The position numbers and the translations under genes were made by a program. The notes beneath the pieces were generated by a model. That model was given only the letters and a program-made list of their open reading frames with translations, ran no database searches and had not been told where the DNA came from. Below are positions 9,227-17,793 of a DNA stretch of 64,000 nucleotides, in pieces. Each line of letters begins with the position of its first letter. Position 1 is the first letter of the stretch. This DNA comes from Fimbriimonas ginsengisoli Gsoil 348. Its GTDB lineage: Bacteria; Armatimonadota; Fimbriimonadia; Fimbriimonadales; Fimbriimonadaceae. The DNA lies in assembly GCF_000724625.1 (NCBI RefSeq), contig NZ_CP007139.1:992001-1056000 (forward strand), written 5' to 3'.

Positions 9227-9678
9227 TTCTTGGCCGCCTCGTGGATCGCTTCCCGGATGCGCTGGTAGGTGCCGCATCGGCAGACGTGATACTTCATCGT
9301 CTCGTCGATATCGGCATCGGTCGGGTTCGGCTTTTGCTTGAGCAGCGCCGCCGCGGCCATGATCTGGCCCGCCTGGCAGTAGCCGCACTGGGGAACGTCT
9401 TGCTCGACCCATGCCTTCTGCAGCGGGTGAGAGCCGTCCTTCGACAGACCCTCGATGGTGGTGACCTTGCGCCCCTTGAGGTCGGCGATCGTCACCTGAC
9501 ATCCCTGTGCCTCCTTGCCGTCGAGGAGGACGGTGCACGCCCCGCAAGCCCCGATTCCGCAGCCGAACTTAGTGCCAGTGAGACCAATCAGATCGCGAAG
9601 GACCCACAGCAGCGGCATGTCGGCCATTGCCTCGACGGTTCGTTCCGCGCCGTTAACGTTTATCTTGTATTGAGCCAT
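9223..9678 (-). CDS. (2Fe-2S)-binding small subunit of molybdenum hydroxylase (IorA-like)
   Basis: Electron-transfer subunit of 151 aa, carrying two [2Fe-2S] clusters. The plant-ferredoxin-type cluster uses C40, C45, C48 and C60. The helical cluster uses C98, C101, C133 and C135 (CGYCQAGQ and [12 protein letters not shown]). There is no signal peptide of its own; in this family the small subunit is co-exported with the Tat-targeted large subunit. It is the first gene of a two-gene operon with the large subunit downstream (4-nt overlap). Confidence 0.93.
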   Translation of the reverse strand: MAQYKINVNGAERTVEAMADMPLLWVLRDLIGLTGTKFGCGIGACGACTVLLDGKEAQGCQVTIADLKGRKVTTIEGLSKDGSHPLQKAWVEQDVPQCGYCQAGQIMAAAALLKQKPNPTDADIDETMKYHVCRCGTYQRIREAIHEAAKK

Positions 9679-10117
9679 AGACCGTATCCCCAGTATAAGC
9701 CCGATTCGACCCTAATCACGGCCTTAGAATCATCAAGGGCCGTGACATTATCGACCCCTCTATCGTCTTCTGTGGCCGCCTTCTGGGGCCGCCGCACTTT
9801 CAGAACTTGAGAAAATGGGTCGTCTCCACCCAGGGCTGGCATATTCCGCCCCTTTTAGGCTGGATTGGGACGATCATGGTCATCAACAAAATAGATTGAC
9901 AAGAAAGGTTCACCCGTAGCCCGGGGATTTATCCCCGGAGGAGCCTTGAACCGCGGCTGAAGCCACAGGCTACGAGTGAAATCGACCATCAACGTCCGCA
10001 CCTTCGATCATCAGTCGTCGCCAACAATGCGACGGCTTCCTCGGGAGCGGGGTGGTCTCAGTGGAGATATCGACCAAATGGTCGGCCCCTGCCAGACCGA
10101 GCGTATGCGGGGATCGA
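9679..10117. other. 440-nt intergenic region, no gene seen
   Basis: No ORF with coding character on either strand. It should contain the promoter of the molybdenum hydroxylase operon near 9680-9760. The only other recognisable content is the palindromic repeat at 9911-9978. Confidence 0.6.
9911..9978. repeat. Dispersed palindromic element with GTAGCC/GGCTAC ends
   Basis: Terminal arms CGTAGCC (9915-9921) and GGCTACG (9968-9974) are inverted, with imperfect extension to 9911 and 9978. An inner hairpin CCGGGGATTTATCCCCGG lies next to the left arm. It looks like the short intergenic palindromes that occur in many copies in large soil-bacterial genomes. Confidence 0.6.
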
Positions 10118-11053
10118 TTATGGTTTCGAGAGGGCTTCGCGGACGCGCCGGACGAGGTCGAGTGGGACCAAAACGACGGTGCCGTGGCGAGCGCCGGGGA
10201 CCATCTTGATTCGGTCGCTTACATCGTCCCAATTCGTTAGGTCGCGCGATTCTACGGCTCCCCAGCGACCCTCCATGTATCGGTCGAAGTAGACGCGGTA
10301 GATCGGGCCATCCTTCACCGCGGTCGGCCCCTCGGCCCAATATGAGCCGGTGATCGGCGCCTTCAGCATGACGAACGGTCCGGTTGGACGCGGACCCGCG
10401 GCAACGAAGAGCGACTTGGCCGGTTTGGGAGCCTTGGTCTCGTCTTTTCCGAAGAGGATCCACCGAGCGCCGTCGTGGAGCAGAGTCGCGTCGATGGAGT
10501 TGACGCCGGGATCCCACATGAGGCGGGCAGGAGCGTAGTTCTGGAAGTCTGTGGTTGACGTGCAGTAGTAACGGTGGTTGAGCGGCGTTCCGTCCGGCGC
10601 CTTGTCGCCGTCGGTTCGGGCGGTTTCGGAGAACTGACCCTTTACGGTCGACGACCAGAAGAGGGTGTAGCTCTTCGATTTATCGTCGTAGGCGAGCTCC
10701 GGCGCCCAGGCGTTCAGCGCATTCGGCTCCCTTTCCATTGCCGGCACGAGCTCTTGCGGCTCCCAGTTCACGAGATCTTTGGAGTGTGAGATGCCGACGC
10801 TGCGGTCCCACCAGCCGGTCGTCCAGACCATGTGCCAACCGCCGTCGCCGCCTCGGACCAGGCAAGGGTCGCGCATCAGGCGGTCTTTACCGAGAGTCGG
10901 ACGGAGGATGGGCACATTCGGCTCCACAATCGGTTTGAACTGATAACCGTCTTCGCTCACGGCCAGGTAGGCACCCGACTCCCCATTTCCGACGAAGTAA
11001 GTGGCGAGGTAGAGCGGCTTTGCCATCGTCATTGCGAGTAGGAGCGTAAGCAT
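10118..11053 (-). CDS. Glycoside hydrolase family 43-like exported protein
   Basis: Protein of 311 aa with a short N-terminal signal-like stretch (MLTLLLAMTMA) and the repeating W/D-rich blades of a five-bladed beta-propeller. Segments such as LMRDPCLVRGGDGGWHMVWT, ISHSKDLVNWEPQE, NAWAPELAYD and GSYWAEGPTAVKDG match the GH43/GH32-like layout. Candidate catalytic acids are the Asp in MRDP and the Glu residues in WAPE and AEGP. Substrate may be an arabinose- or xylose-containing glycan, but this cannot be decided here. Monocistronic. Confidence 0.75.
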   Translation of the reverse strand: MLTLLLAMTMAKPLYLATYFVGNGESGAYLAVSEDGYQFKPIVEPNVPILRPTLGKDRLMRDPCLVRGGDGGWHMVWTTGWWDRSVGISHSKDLVNWEPQELVPAMEREPNALNAWAPELAYDDKSKSYTLFWSSTVKGQFSETARTDGDKAPDGTPLNHRYYCTSTTDFQNYAPARLMWDPGVNSIDATLLHDGARWILFGKDETKAPKPAKSLFVAAGPRPTGPFVMLKAPITGSYWAEGPTAVKDGPIYRVYFDRYMEGRWGAVESRDLTNWDDVSDRIKMVPGARHGTVVLVPLDLVRRVREALSKP

Positions 11054-11399
11054 GTCGGCGTCAACCCAACTAGAGCCTACGTTTTACGGTTGCATAATGG
11101 CATCCGGTTCGGGTCAAAAGGCCTCTCGAGGTTCAACACATTTACTGATAGGCGGCTCCCGAGAGACCGTGCCGAATACACCACCTTCGTCGAACCGCGA
11201 CCGCGACCGTCAGTTTCGGCAAATGCCACGCCCTCGGTAGGCGTCAAAATAATTCTTGGTGGACTCACAAACCGCTGTTCCGATCAGCTTCTACCCGGAG
11301 GCCCGCGAGAGCCGGGGGCGGCTGCCGCTTTACCCCTACGAAACGCGCCTGGTTTGCCGGCACGAGGGGACCCACTGCGGGGTCGGAAGGACGTCCGCT
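11054..11399. other. Upstream region of the heme operon
   Basis: About 345 nt between the divergent GH43-like gene and hemA. No ORF here looks coding, although the hemA frame stays open upstream to 11256. The region must hold the hemA promoter. I see no convincing riboswitch or operator. Confidence 0.5.
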
Positions 11400-12647
11400 A
11401 TGCCGGCCCCGTTCGGCGTGGTTGGCCTGAGCCACCGAACCGCGCCGCTCGAAGTGCGCAGCCGGGTTACCATTCCCCCCGACGCGATCCCCGATTTCTT
11501 AGCGTTGGCCAAGGCAAACGACGTTCCGGAGTGTGTAGTCCTCTCCACCTGCAACCGAACCGAGATCTACTATTCGGGGACTGAGGCGGAGGTCGTCAGG
11601 ACCCTTTTGGCGGGATACGCCGAGGTCCCGCTGGAGGAGCTTCGGCCGTTTCTCTACGAGAAGGGGTGCGTTTGCGCAGCCTGTCACCTGTTTCGCGTCA
11701 CCTCGGGACTCGATTCGGCCGTCCTCGGCGAGACCGAGATCGTTGCTCAGATCAAAGAAGCGTGGCGGTCCGGAACCACCGGGCCGGTACTCGACCTCCT
11801 TTTCCAACGCGGACTCGAGACAAGCAAGCGGATCCGAACCGAGACGGAGCTGTGCCGGAACGTAACGTCGACCGGATCGCTGGCGGTACGCGAAGCGGAG
11901 CACCGGATCGGCTCTCTCAAGGATCGGCGCTCCTTGGTCTTGGGCGCGGGGAAGATCGCGGAGCGCGTCGTACGCGAGCTTCGCTCTCGGGAGAGCTGCG
12001 ACGTTCGGATCGTTAATCGAACCTTTTCCAAAGCGGACCTTTTGGCCGACAAGCCGGGGTTCGAGGCGGTGCCGTTCGATTTCCTTCACGCCGAGCTTTT
12101 GGAGGCGGACGTCGTCTTCGCGACGGTGGCGGCGACCGCGCCGATTCTTTCTCGGGAGTTAATTGGCCAATTGAGCGAGGCTCGCCAAGGGCGTCCGCTC
12201 GTTGTGATCGATCTGGGGGTTCCCCCTAACGTCGAAAACGGTTCGCTTGCGATCGGTATCGACGTCGTCAATCTCGACGAAATTACGGCCGGGTGCGCCG
12301 AAAATTCGGAACGGCGCATGGCAGCGATCCCGTTCGCGCTCGAGATCCTGGAAGAAGAGCTGGGACGGTTCGGCGCGGCGTTGACCGAGCGAGCGGCGGC
12401 TCCTACCATTAGAGCCCTGATCGCCCGCGGGGAGGCGATCCGCTCGCGAAACGTGGAGTGGGCGAAAGAGCGACTCGAAGGACTCACCGAGCGTGAGATC
12501 CGCGTGGTGGAAGAGATGGCGAGGCGGATGATGATCGGATTGCTGGAAGCGCCGATCGACAGTCTAAAAGGAGAGCTGGCGGGGCATGAGCACCGCGCGG
12601 TCGTGGAGCGGCTGTTCCTTTTAGACGGGGGTCCCTCCGATCGCTAG
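11400..12647 (+). CDS. hemA: Glutamyl-tRNA reductase
   Basis: Reduces glutamyl-tRNA to glutamate-1-semialdehyde, the first committed step of C5-route heme synthesis; 415 aa. The N-terminus (FGVVGLSHRTAPLEVR) and catalytic Cys51 in VVLSTCNRTEIYY are typical. An NADPH-binding domain follows (VLGAGKIAERVV) and then a helical dimerisation domain. The frame is open upstream from 11256, but homologues begin just before the VGLSHRTA motif, so the ATG at 11400 is preferred. It is the first gene of the operon and overlaps the hemC frame at its end. Confidence 0.95.
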   Translation: MPAPFGVVGLSHRTAPLEVRSRVTIPPDAIPDFLALAKANDVPECVVLSTCNRTEIYYSGTEAEVVRTLLAGYAEVPLEELRPFLYEKGCVCAACHLFRVTSGLDSAVLGETEIVAQIKEAWRSGTTGPVLDLLFQRGLETSKRIRTETELCRNVTSTGSLAVREAEHRIGSLKDRRSLVLGAGKIAERVVRELRSRESCDVRIVNRTFSKADLLADKPGFEAVPFDFLHAELLEADVVFATVAATAPILSRELIGQLSEARQGRPLVVIDLGVPPNVENGSLAIGIDVVNLDEITAGCAENSERRMAAIPFALEILEEELGRFGAALTERAAAPTIRALIARGEAIRSRNVEWAKERLEGLTEREIRVVEEMARRMMIGLLEAPIDSLKGELAGHEHRAVVERLFLLDGGPSDR

Positions 12648-13587
12648 CCTACGGCTCGGCACCCGCGGCAGCCGCCTCGCCCTCGCCCAAGCACACATGG
12701 TGCAGGAGTCGCTCCAACGGCTTCATCCGGGACTCGACGTTGAAATCGTCACCATTCGTACCAGCGGAGACCGCGGAGAACGCGAACGGCTGGGCGCTTT
12801 CGTGCGCGAAATCCAAGAAGCTCTCCTGGCAAACCAGGTCGATGTCGCGCTCCACTGCTTAAAGGACCTTCCGACGGAGCCGGTGCCAGGCCTCTCGCTT
12901 TCCGCCTACCTGGAGCGCGAAGATGCGCGAGACACGTTGATCTCGCGCGGACCCGGGCTCGAGAGCTTGCCGGAGGGATCGGTCATCGGAACGGGAAGCC
13001 TCCGCCGGACCTCTCAGATCGCCAACGTTCGGAACGACGTGGTGTTTAAGCCCCTGGTCGGGAACGTCGACACCCGGATGAGGAAGCTGATCGAGGGCGA
13101 GTACGACGCGATCGTACTTGCGCTGGCGGGGCTGAAGCGGCTGGGGCTGATGGAAGACTGGGGTCGGTCCGAATACAAGGAACTCGTCGTCTGGCCAAAG
13201 TCGGTCGAGACGATCGTTCCCGCGCCGGGGCAAGCGGTGCTGGTTTTAGAGACGCGCGAGGCGGATGCGGCGGCGATCGAGCTCATTTCCCCTCTTCACC
13301 ATTCTCTTACGTCCGCGTGCAGCCGGGCCGAGCGAAGCTTCCTGCAGGCCTTCGGTGGCGGATGTTCGGTCCCGATCGGCGCCTATGCTCAAGTAAATGA
13401 GCACGGATTCGGCATGATTGGGTGCGTGGCTTCTCCTGACGGGAAACAGTATTTGAAAGGCAATCGCAATGGCTCCCTCGACGCACCCGAAGAGATGGGC
13501 GCGGAGTTTGCGAGGGAGCTCGGCGGGCACGGGGCTTTCGAGATCGTTCAAGCCGTCCTCGCCACTCGCGACGGAGGGATCGCGTGA
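12640..13587 (+). CDS. hemC: Porphobilinogen deaminase (start codon unclear)
   Basis: Joins four porphobilinogens into hydroxymethylbilane. The family's conserved N-terminus RLGTRGSRLALAQ is encoded from 12652, but this frame has no ATG, GTG, TTG or CTG between the stop at 12622 and the ATG at 12697. Initiation may use ATC at 12640, which overlaps the hemA stop and has a G-rich stretch 7 nt upstream; a frameshift from hemA or a sequencing indel is also possible. A start at 12697 would remove the conserved first strand. The dipyrromethane-cofactor Cys lies in FGGGCSVPIGAYA. It ends in a GTGA overlap with hemD. Confidence 0.88.
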   Translation: MASLRLGTRGSRLALAQAHMVQESLQRLHPGLDVEIVTIRTSGDRGERERLGAFVREIQEALLANQVDVALHCLKDLPTEPVPGLSLSAYLEREDARDTLISRGPGLESLPEGSVIGTGSLRRTSQIANVRNDVVFKPLVGNVDTRMRKLIEGEYDAIVLALAGLKRLGLMEDWGRSEYKELVVWPKSVETIVPAPGQAVLVLETREADAAAIELISPLHHSLTSACSRAERSFLQAFGGGCSVPIGAYAQVNEHGFGMIGCVASPDGKQYLKGNRNGSLDAPEEMGAEFARELGGHGAFEIVQAVLATRDGGIA

Positions 13588-14348
13588 GCCTTCCGCTAGC
13601 CGGAATGACGGTGATGGTGACGCGGCCGGCCGCGCAGGTCGAGGATCTTGCCCGACCCCTACAAGAGCTCGGGGCTGAGGTGGTTACGATGCCGGCTATC
13701 GAGATCGCGCAGCCACTCGACCGGCGTCCGTTAGATTCCGCCCTGCGAAACCTGGGAGATTACGACTGGGTGGTGCTGACGAGCGTAAACGGCGTCGATG
13801 CGGTTCGGCGGGCGATGGACGAAGTCGGCGTTCCCATCGAGGAGATGAACGAGCGGAAGTTGGCCGTTATCGGGCCCGCGACAGGGGCGGCGTTGACCAA
13901 GGCGTTTCGCGCTCCTGACTTGATGCCGGCCGAATTCGTTTCCGAGGCGATCGCGCAGGCATTGGGTGACGTGGCCGGGAAACGATTTTTGCTCGCCCGG
14001 GCCGACATCGCCCGGCGCGATCTCGCGCAGATCTTGGCCCTGCGAGGAGCCGAGGTGGACGAGGTGATCGCCTACCGGATCGTCCGTCCGGACGCGACGC
14101 GCCTGCCCGCGACGGTTCCAAATTACATCACGCTCACCAGCTCCGCCGGGGTCCGCGGCACGCGAGACGCGCTCGTCGGCGCGGGACTCGAGGATTGGCT
14201 GAACCAGGCCGCACTCGTCTGCATCGGCCCGATTACCGCCGGCACGGTCCGTGAACTGGGGTACGAACCGACGGTGGTGGCGAAGGATTACACGATCCAA
14301 GGAATGGTCGCCGCTTTGGTCGAGTATGCGAGGAGGACCCATGTCTGA
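13584..14348 (+). CDS. hemD: Uroporphyrinogen-III synthase
   Basis: Cyclises hydroxymethylbilane to uroporphyrinogen III; 254 aa, two-lobed HemD fold. Visible markers are VMVTRPAAQVEDLARPLQEL at the start, VVLTSVNGVDAVRRAM and the C-terminal CIGPITAGTVRELG. The start is GTG in a 4-nt overlap with the hemC stop. HemD is poorly conserved in general, but the operon position confirms it. An AGGAGG Shine-Dalgarno for hemB lies within its last codons. Confidence 0.93.
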   Translation: MSLPLAGMTVMVTRPAAQVEDLARPLQELGAEVVTMPAIEIAQPLDRRPLDSALRNLGDYDWVVLTSVNGVDAVRRAMDEVGVPIEEMNERKLAVIGPATGAALTKAFRAPDLMPAEFVSEAIAQALGDVAGKRFLLARADIARRDLAQILALRGAEVDEVIAYRIVRPDATRLPATVPNYITLTSSAGVRGTRDALVGAGLEDWLNQAALVCIGPITAGTVRELGYEPTVVAKDYTIQGMVAALVEYARRTHV

Positions 14349-15309
14349 CCGGCTACGGAGGCTGCGCCGGACCCCAGGCTTACGCAACCTCGTCCGCGAG
14401 ACGCGGCTGCGGGCCGCCGACTTCATCTATCCCATTTTCGTCAGCGAAACCGCGACTGAACCAGAACCGATTCCATCGATGCCGGGCCAGTCCCGCTTGC
14501 CGTTGACGGCGGTCGCCGCGAAGGTGAAGGAGGCCCAAAGGCTCGGGCTGGGAGCGATCCTTTTTTTCGGATTGCCCAGGGAAAAAGACGACAATGCCAC
14601 CTCATCTTGCGCGCCGCACGGGATCGTTCAGAGGGCGATTCGCACCGCCAAAGAGGCGTGCCCGGAAATGGTGCTGATGACCGACGTCTGCGTGTGCGCC
14701 TACACGCCGCACGGGCATTGCGGGGTGTTGAAGGGGCATGAGGTGGACAACGATGAAACGCTGCGCCTCCTCGCAAACATGGCCGTTTCCCACGCCGAAG
14801 CCGGCGCCGACGTGGTCGCGCCGAGCTCAATGATGGACCGCCAAGTGGGCGCTCTTCGCGAAGCCCTCGACGAGAGAGGTTTCATGGAGACCGCGGTCAT
14901 GGGGTACTCGGCCAAGTTTGCCTCCGCGTACTACGGGCCGTTTCGCGATGCGGCCGATTCCGCGCCGTCGTTCGGCGACCGGGCGAGCTACCAGCACGAT
15001 CCCGCCAACATTCGCCACGCCCGTCGAGAAATCCTCGCCGACGAGCGTGAGGGGGCCGACATCCTGATGGTCAAACCTGGAATTGCCTACCTCGACGTCG
15101 TCCGCCTCGCCCGGGAGACCAGCGATTTGCCGATCGCCGCTTACAACGTGAGCGGCGAGTACTCGATGATCAAGGCGGCCGCCGAACGCGGCTGGCTGGA
15201 TGAGCGCAAAGTGGTTCTCGAAACCCTCACCGCTTTCCGCCGCGCGGGCGCGGACCTCGTCATCACCTATCACGCCCTGGATGCTGCTAAATGGCTGAAC
15301 GACAACTAA
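14341..15309 (+). CDS. hemB: Delta-aminolevulinic acid dehydratase (porphobilinogen synthase)
   Basis: Condenses two aminolevulinates to porphobilinogen; 322 aa. It has the Cys-rich zinc site DVCVCAYTPHGHCGV, the active-site Lys in MGYSAKFAS and the Schiff-base Lys in ILMVKPG. The frame is open from 14251, but the ATG at 14341 follows a full AGGAGG 4 nt upstream and overlaps hemD by 8 nt. The cysteine cluster marks a Zn-dependent rather than Mg-only enzyme. Confidence 0.96.
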   Translation: MSDRLRRLRRTPGLRNLVRETRLRAADFIYPIFVSETATEPEPIPSMPGQSRLPLTAVAAKVKEAQRLGLGAILFFGLPREKDDNATSSCAPHGIVQRAIRTAKEACPEMVLMTDVCVCAYTPHGHCGVLKGHEVDNDETLRLLANMAVSHAEAGADVVAPSSMMDRQVGALREALDERGFMETAVMGYSAKFASAYYGPFRDAADSAPSFGDRASYQHDPANIRHARREILADEREGADILMVKPGIAYLDVVRLARETSDLPIAAYNVSGEYSMIKAAAERGWLDERKVVLETLTAFRRAGADLVITYHALDAAKWLNDN

Positions 15310-15962
15310 ACCTCTACGCCACCTTCGCCTATAACGAGGCCTACTTCAACCTCTCCGACGAGGAGCGGCGAGAGGTCCGCCGGCGCATTGCCGAAGAGGC
15401 TCCGACGGTTGCGGAAGCGACGCAGTTCTATTCGATCTTCCCCGCCCGATGCGATTCGGATTTCCTGATCTGGTCGGCCTGGTCCGCCGATACCGACGAC
15501 GCCACTGAGAAGGCGCTGACCGGTTACGCGACGGTCAGCGAAGGTTGGCGTCGCTACGTCCACCCTACGCAAACCCTTTGGGGCTACACGAGAGTCTCGA
15601 CCTACGCCCGAGGCAAGAGCGAGCAGGACATGGACCCGTTCGACGAGACCCGCGGAACCTACTTTGTGGCGTATCCGTTCGCCAAAACGAAGGAGTGGTA
15701 CCTGATGAGCATGGATGCCCGACAGGGTCAGATGAACGAGCACATCAAGCTCGGCAAACAATATCCGGAGATCCGCCAACTCCTTCTCTACTCGTTCGGC
15801 GTGCAGGATCAGGAGTTCGTAGTAGCTTACGAAACTGAGGACCTCCCCAAGTTCTCGGACCTGGTTTACGCGTTACGCAGCACGGAAGCCCGCCGCCACA
15901 CCGCGTTGGACACCCCTCTCATCACCGGCATCCACCGGACGCCGGAGGAATTCATCCGATGA
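15291..15962 (+). CDS. hemQ: Coproheme decarboxylase HemQ (chlorite dismutase-like)
   Basis: Decarboxylates Fe-coproporphyrin III to protoheme, the last step of the coproporphyrin-dependent pathway; 223 aa. Family blocks include QFYSIFPARCDSDFLIW, the TKEWYLMSMDARQGQMNEH stretch and IRQLLLYSFGVQDQEFVVAY. It lacks the distal-pocket Arg context of true chlorite dismutases as far as can be judged, and lies in a heme operon. The start overlaps the hemB end by 19 nt. It was formerly annotated as a chlorite-dismutase-family protein. Confidence 0.92.
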   Translation: MAERQLNLYATFAYNEAYFNLSDEERREVRRRIAEEAPTVAEATQFYSIFPARCDSDFLIWSAWSADTDDATEKALTGYATVSEGWRRYVHPTQTLWGYTRVSTYARGKSEQDMDPFDETRGTYFVAYPFAKTKEWYLMSMDARQGQMNEHIKLGKQYPEIRQLLLYSFGVQDQEFVVAYETEDLPKFSDLVYALRSTEARRHTALDTPLITGIHRTPEEFIR

Positions 15963-16512
15963 GCCGTAGCATCGGCTCCCAGCCGATGACCCCAAAGTTC
16001 CAGGCTCTGACCACGTTTTCTTCCGGTCCAGAGCAGCCGAGCCTGGGCTCCGCGACGGTCTTCCGGATGCCGGAACAAAGGCGTCGCCGGGTGGAACCCT
16101 CCCCCTCGCACCTGAGGGGGAGGGCAGGGTGGGGGAGCACTCAAAGCGTCCGAAGTCCTCTGAATATACGAGTGGCGGCAGAAGAAGCGCTTCTATTCAA
16201 TGGACTTGTGACAGTGATGGTCCACCCCCACCCTGCCCTCCCCCGCCTTGGCGGGAGAGGGTTCTTGCGAGTGGAGCTCTTTCACCTTTCCGAGGCACAC
16301 TGCCTGTCCAGACATCCAGTTCATCCAGAGGCATCGAAGCCTGCGCACGGGATTAGGAAACAAGGGCATCGCCTAATGGAGACCTCTTCGTCGGAAGGGT
16401 TAGTTCGTACCTGCGGGAGAGCGTTCGTTGTTTCGACCAAGGATGTCGATCATTGGGGATGCAGGTACGAACCAACCTGCGGCTACACGTCCTTCGGACG
16501 TAGGGGAGATCG
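15963..16512. repeat. Repeat-filled gap inside the heme operon
   Basis: There is no gene in 550 nt. Two copies of a C/G-rich palindrome (stems 16097-16107 with 16114-16124, and 16236-16247 with 16250-16261) face each other. Together they form a perfect 20-bp inverted repeat (16116-16135 with 16225-16244). A second 12-bp inverted repeat, GTTCGTACCTGC at 16403-16414 with 16461-16472, and a small hairpin near 16488-16502 precede hemL. The spacing suggests insertion of mobile palindromes into a formerly compact operon. Confidence 0.75.
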
Positions 16513-17793
16513 ATGAGCCGGTCGCAAGATTTGTACGCAGAGGCCTGCCGAATGATGCCGGGGGGCGTGAACAGCCCTGTTCGGGCGTTCAAGGGCGTCG
16601 GGGGCACTCCGGTCTACTTCGCGCGGGCCAAGGGCTCGCGCCTCACCGACGCGGACGGAAAGGATTACATCGACTATATGTCGAGCTGGGGGGCGATCAT
16701 TCTTGGCCACGCCCACCCCGCCATCACCGAAGCGGTGACGAGAGCGGCCGAGAACGGGACCAGCTTCGGGGCTCCGCATGAGGGAGAGGTGCGGCTCGCT
16801 CGCGAGGTGCTCGACCGAAAGCGCAAGATCGAACGGGTGCGGTTTGTGAACTCGGGTACCGAGGCGGCGCTTGCGGTCGTCCGGTTGGTTCGCGCGGCCA
16901 CCGGCCGAAATAAGGTCATCAAGTTCGAGGGGAACTACCATGGCGCGATCGATCCGTTGCTGGCAAAGGCCGGCTCCGGGGTTGCCACGTTCGGCCTGCC
17001 AGACAGCGCCGGCGTGCCCGAATCTACGACCGCCAATACCCTGCCCGCCCGATATAACGACCTCGACCACGTACGTCAGATCTTCGAAGCGAACGCAGGC
17101 GAGGTCGCGGCCGTGATGGTGGAGCCGGTCGCGGGCAATATGGGGCTCGTGCCGCCGGCGGCCGACTTCCTGCCCGGTCTTCGGTCGCTTTGCGATCGAT
17201 ACGACGCCCTTCTCGTGCTCGACGAGGTAATGACCGGATTCCGCGTCGCCCGGGGAGGGGCGTCGGAGCGGTTCGCGGTATCGCCCGATCTGATCATGAT
17301 GGGCAAGGTCATTGGCGGCGGGCTGCCGGTCGGGGCGTACGGTGGCCGGCGCGACCTTATGGAGATGATCGCCCCTCTCGGGCCGGTTTACCAGGCGGGC
17401 ACGCTTTCCGGAAATCCGCTGGCGATGGCCGCGGGCTATGCGGCTCTATCCGAACTTACCGACGACGCCTACGTGTCTCTCGAAGCCACGGGTGAACGGC
17501 TGCAGAGGGGGTTGATTCTCGCTTGCGAGGCGGCTCGTGTCCCCGCTCAAATCCAGCGGGTCGGGTCGATGATTTCCGTCTTCTTCACGGAGATGCCGGT
17601 GCGCGACTTCGCGGATGCGCAGACCACCGACCGGGCGCTATTCGGAAAGCTGTTCCACGGCCTGTTGTCGCGCGGGGTTTACCTGCCGCCAAGCGCGCTG
17701 GAATCGTGGTTCCTCACCACCGCCCATACCGACGCGGATATCGACCTGACGGTAGAGGCGTTCGAAGAAGCGCTCCGAGAGGCCGCCGTTTGA
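16513..17793 (+). CDS. hemL: Glutamate-1-semialdehyde 2,1-aminomutase
   Basis: PLP enzyme making 5-aminolevulinate from glutamate-1-semialdehyde; 426 aa, full family length. N-terminal PGGVNSPVRAFKGVGG, the cofactor region DEVMTGFRVA, and the PLP Lys in MMGKVIGGGLPVGAYGG are all present. A GGGGAG Shine-Dalgarno sits 4 nt before the ATG. It is separated from hemQ by repeat DNA and couples to hemE through a TTGA overlap. It consumes the product of HemA. Confidence 0.96.
   Translation: MSRSQDLYAEACRMMPGGVNSPVRAFKGVGGTPVYFARAKGSRLTDADGKDYIDYMSSWGAIILGHAHPAITEAVTRAAENGTSFGAPHEGEVRLAREVLDRKRKIERVRFVNSGTEAALAVVRLVRAATGRNKVIKFEGNYHGAIDPLLAKAGSGVATFGLPDSAGVPESTTANTLPARYNDLDHVRQIFEANAGEVAAVMVEPVAGNMGLVPPAADFLPGLRSLCDRYDALLVLDEVMTGFRVARGGASERFAVSPDLIMMGKVIGGGLPVGAYGGRRDLMEMIAPLGPVYQAGTLSGNPLAMAAGYAALSELTDDAYVSLEATGERLQRGLILACEAARVPAQIQRVGSMISVFFTEMPVRDFADAQTTDRALFGKLFHGLLSRGVYLPPSALESWFLTTAHTDADIDLTVEAFEEALREAAV

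Noticed and set aside
7049-9268. 739-aa open frame on the plus strand
   Set aside because: It is antisense to the molybdenum hydroxylase large subunit, whose family motifs are clear. GC-rich codon bias leaves the opposite strand open.
11256-11399. N-terminal extension of hemA by 48 residues
   Set aside because: Glutamyl-tRNA reductases begin just before the VGLSHRTA motif; the extension matches nothing and has poor coding character.
11330-11400. Possible cobalamin riboswitch before hemA (CCACTG-like segment)
   Set aside because: Only one short similarity (CCCACTGCGGGGTCGGAAGG) is seen; the GGTG-AATCC core and the B12 box are absent.
17523-17789. Longer hemE frame starting at 17523
   Set aside because: The upstream part is out-of-phase hemL. 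The TTG at 17790 gives the normal HemE N-terminus and a 4-nt overlap.
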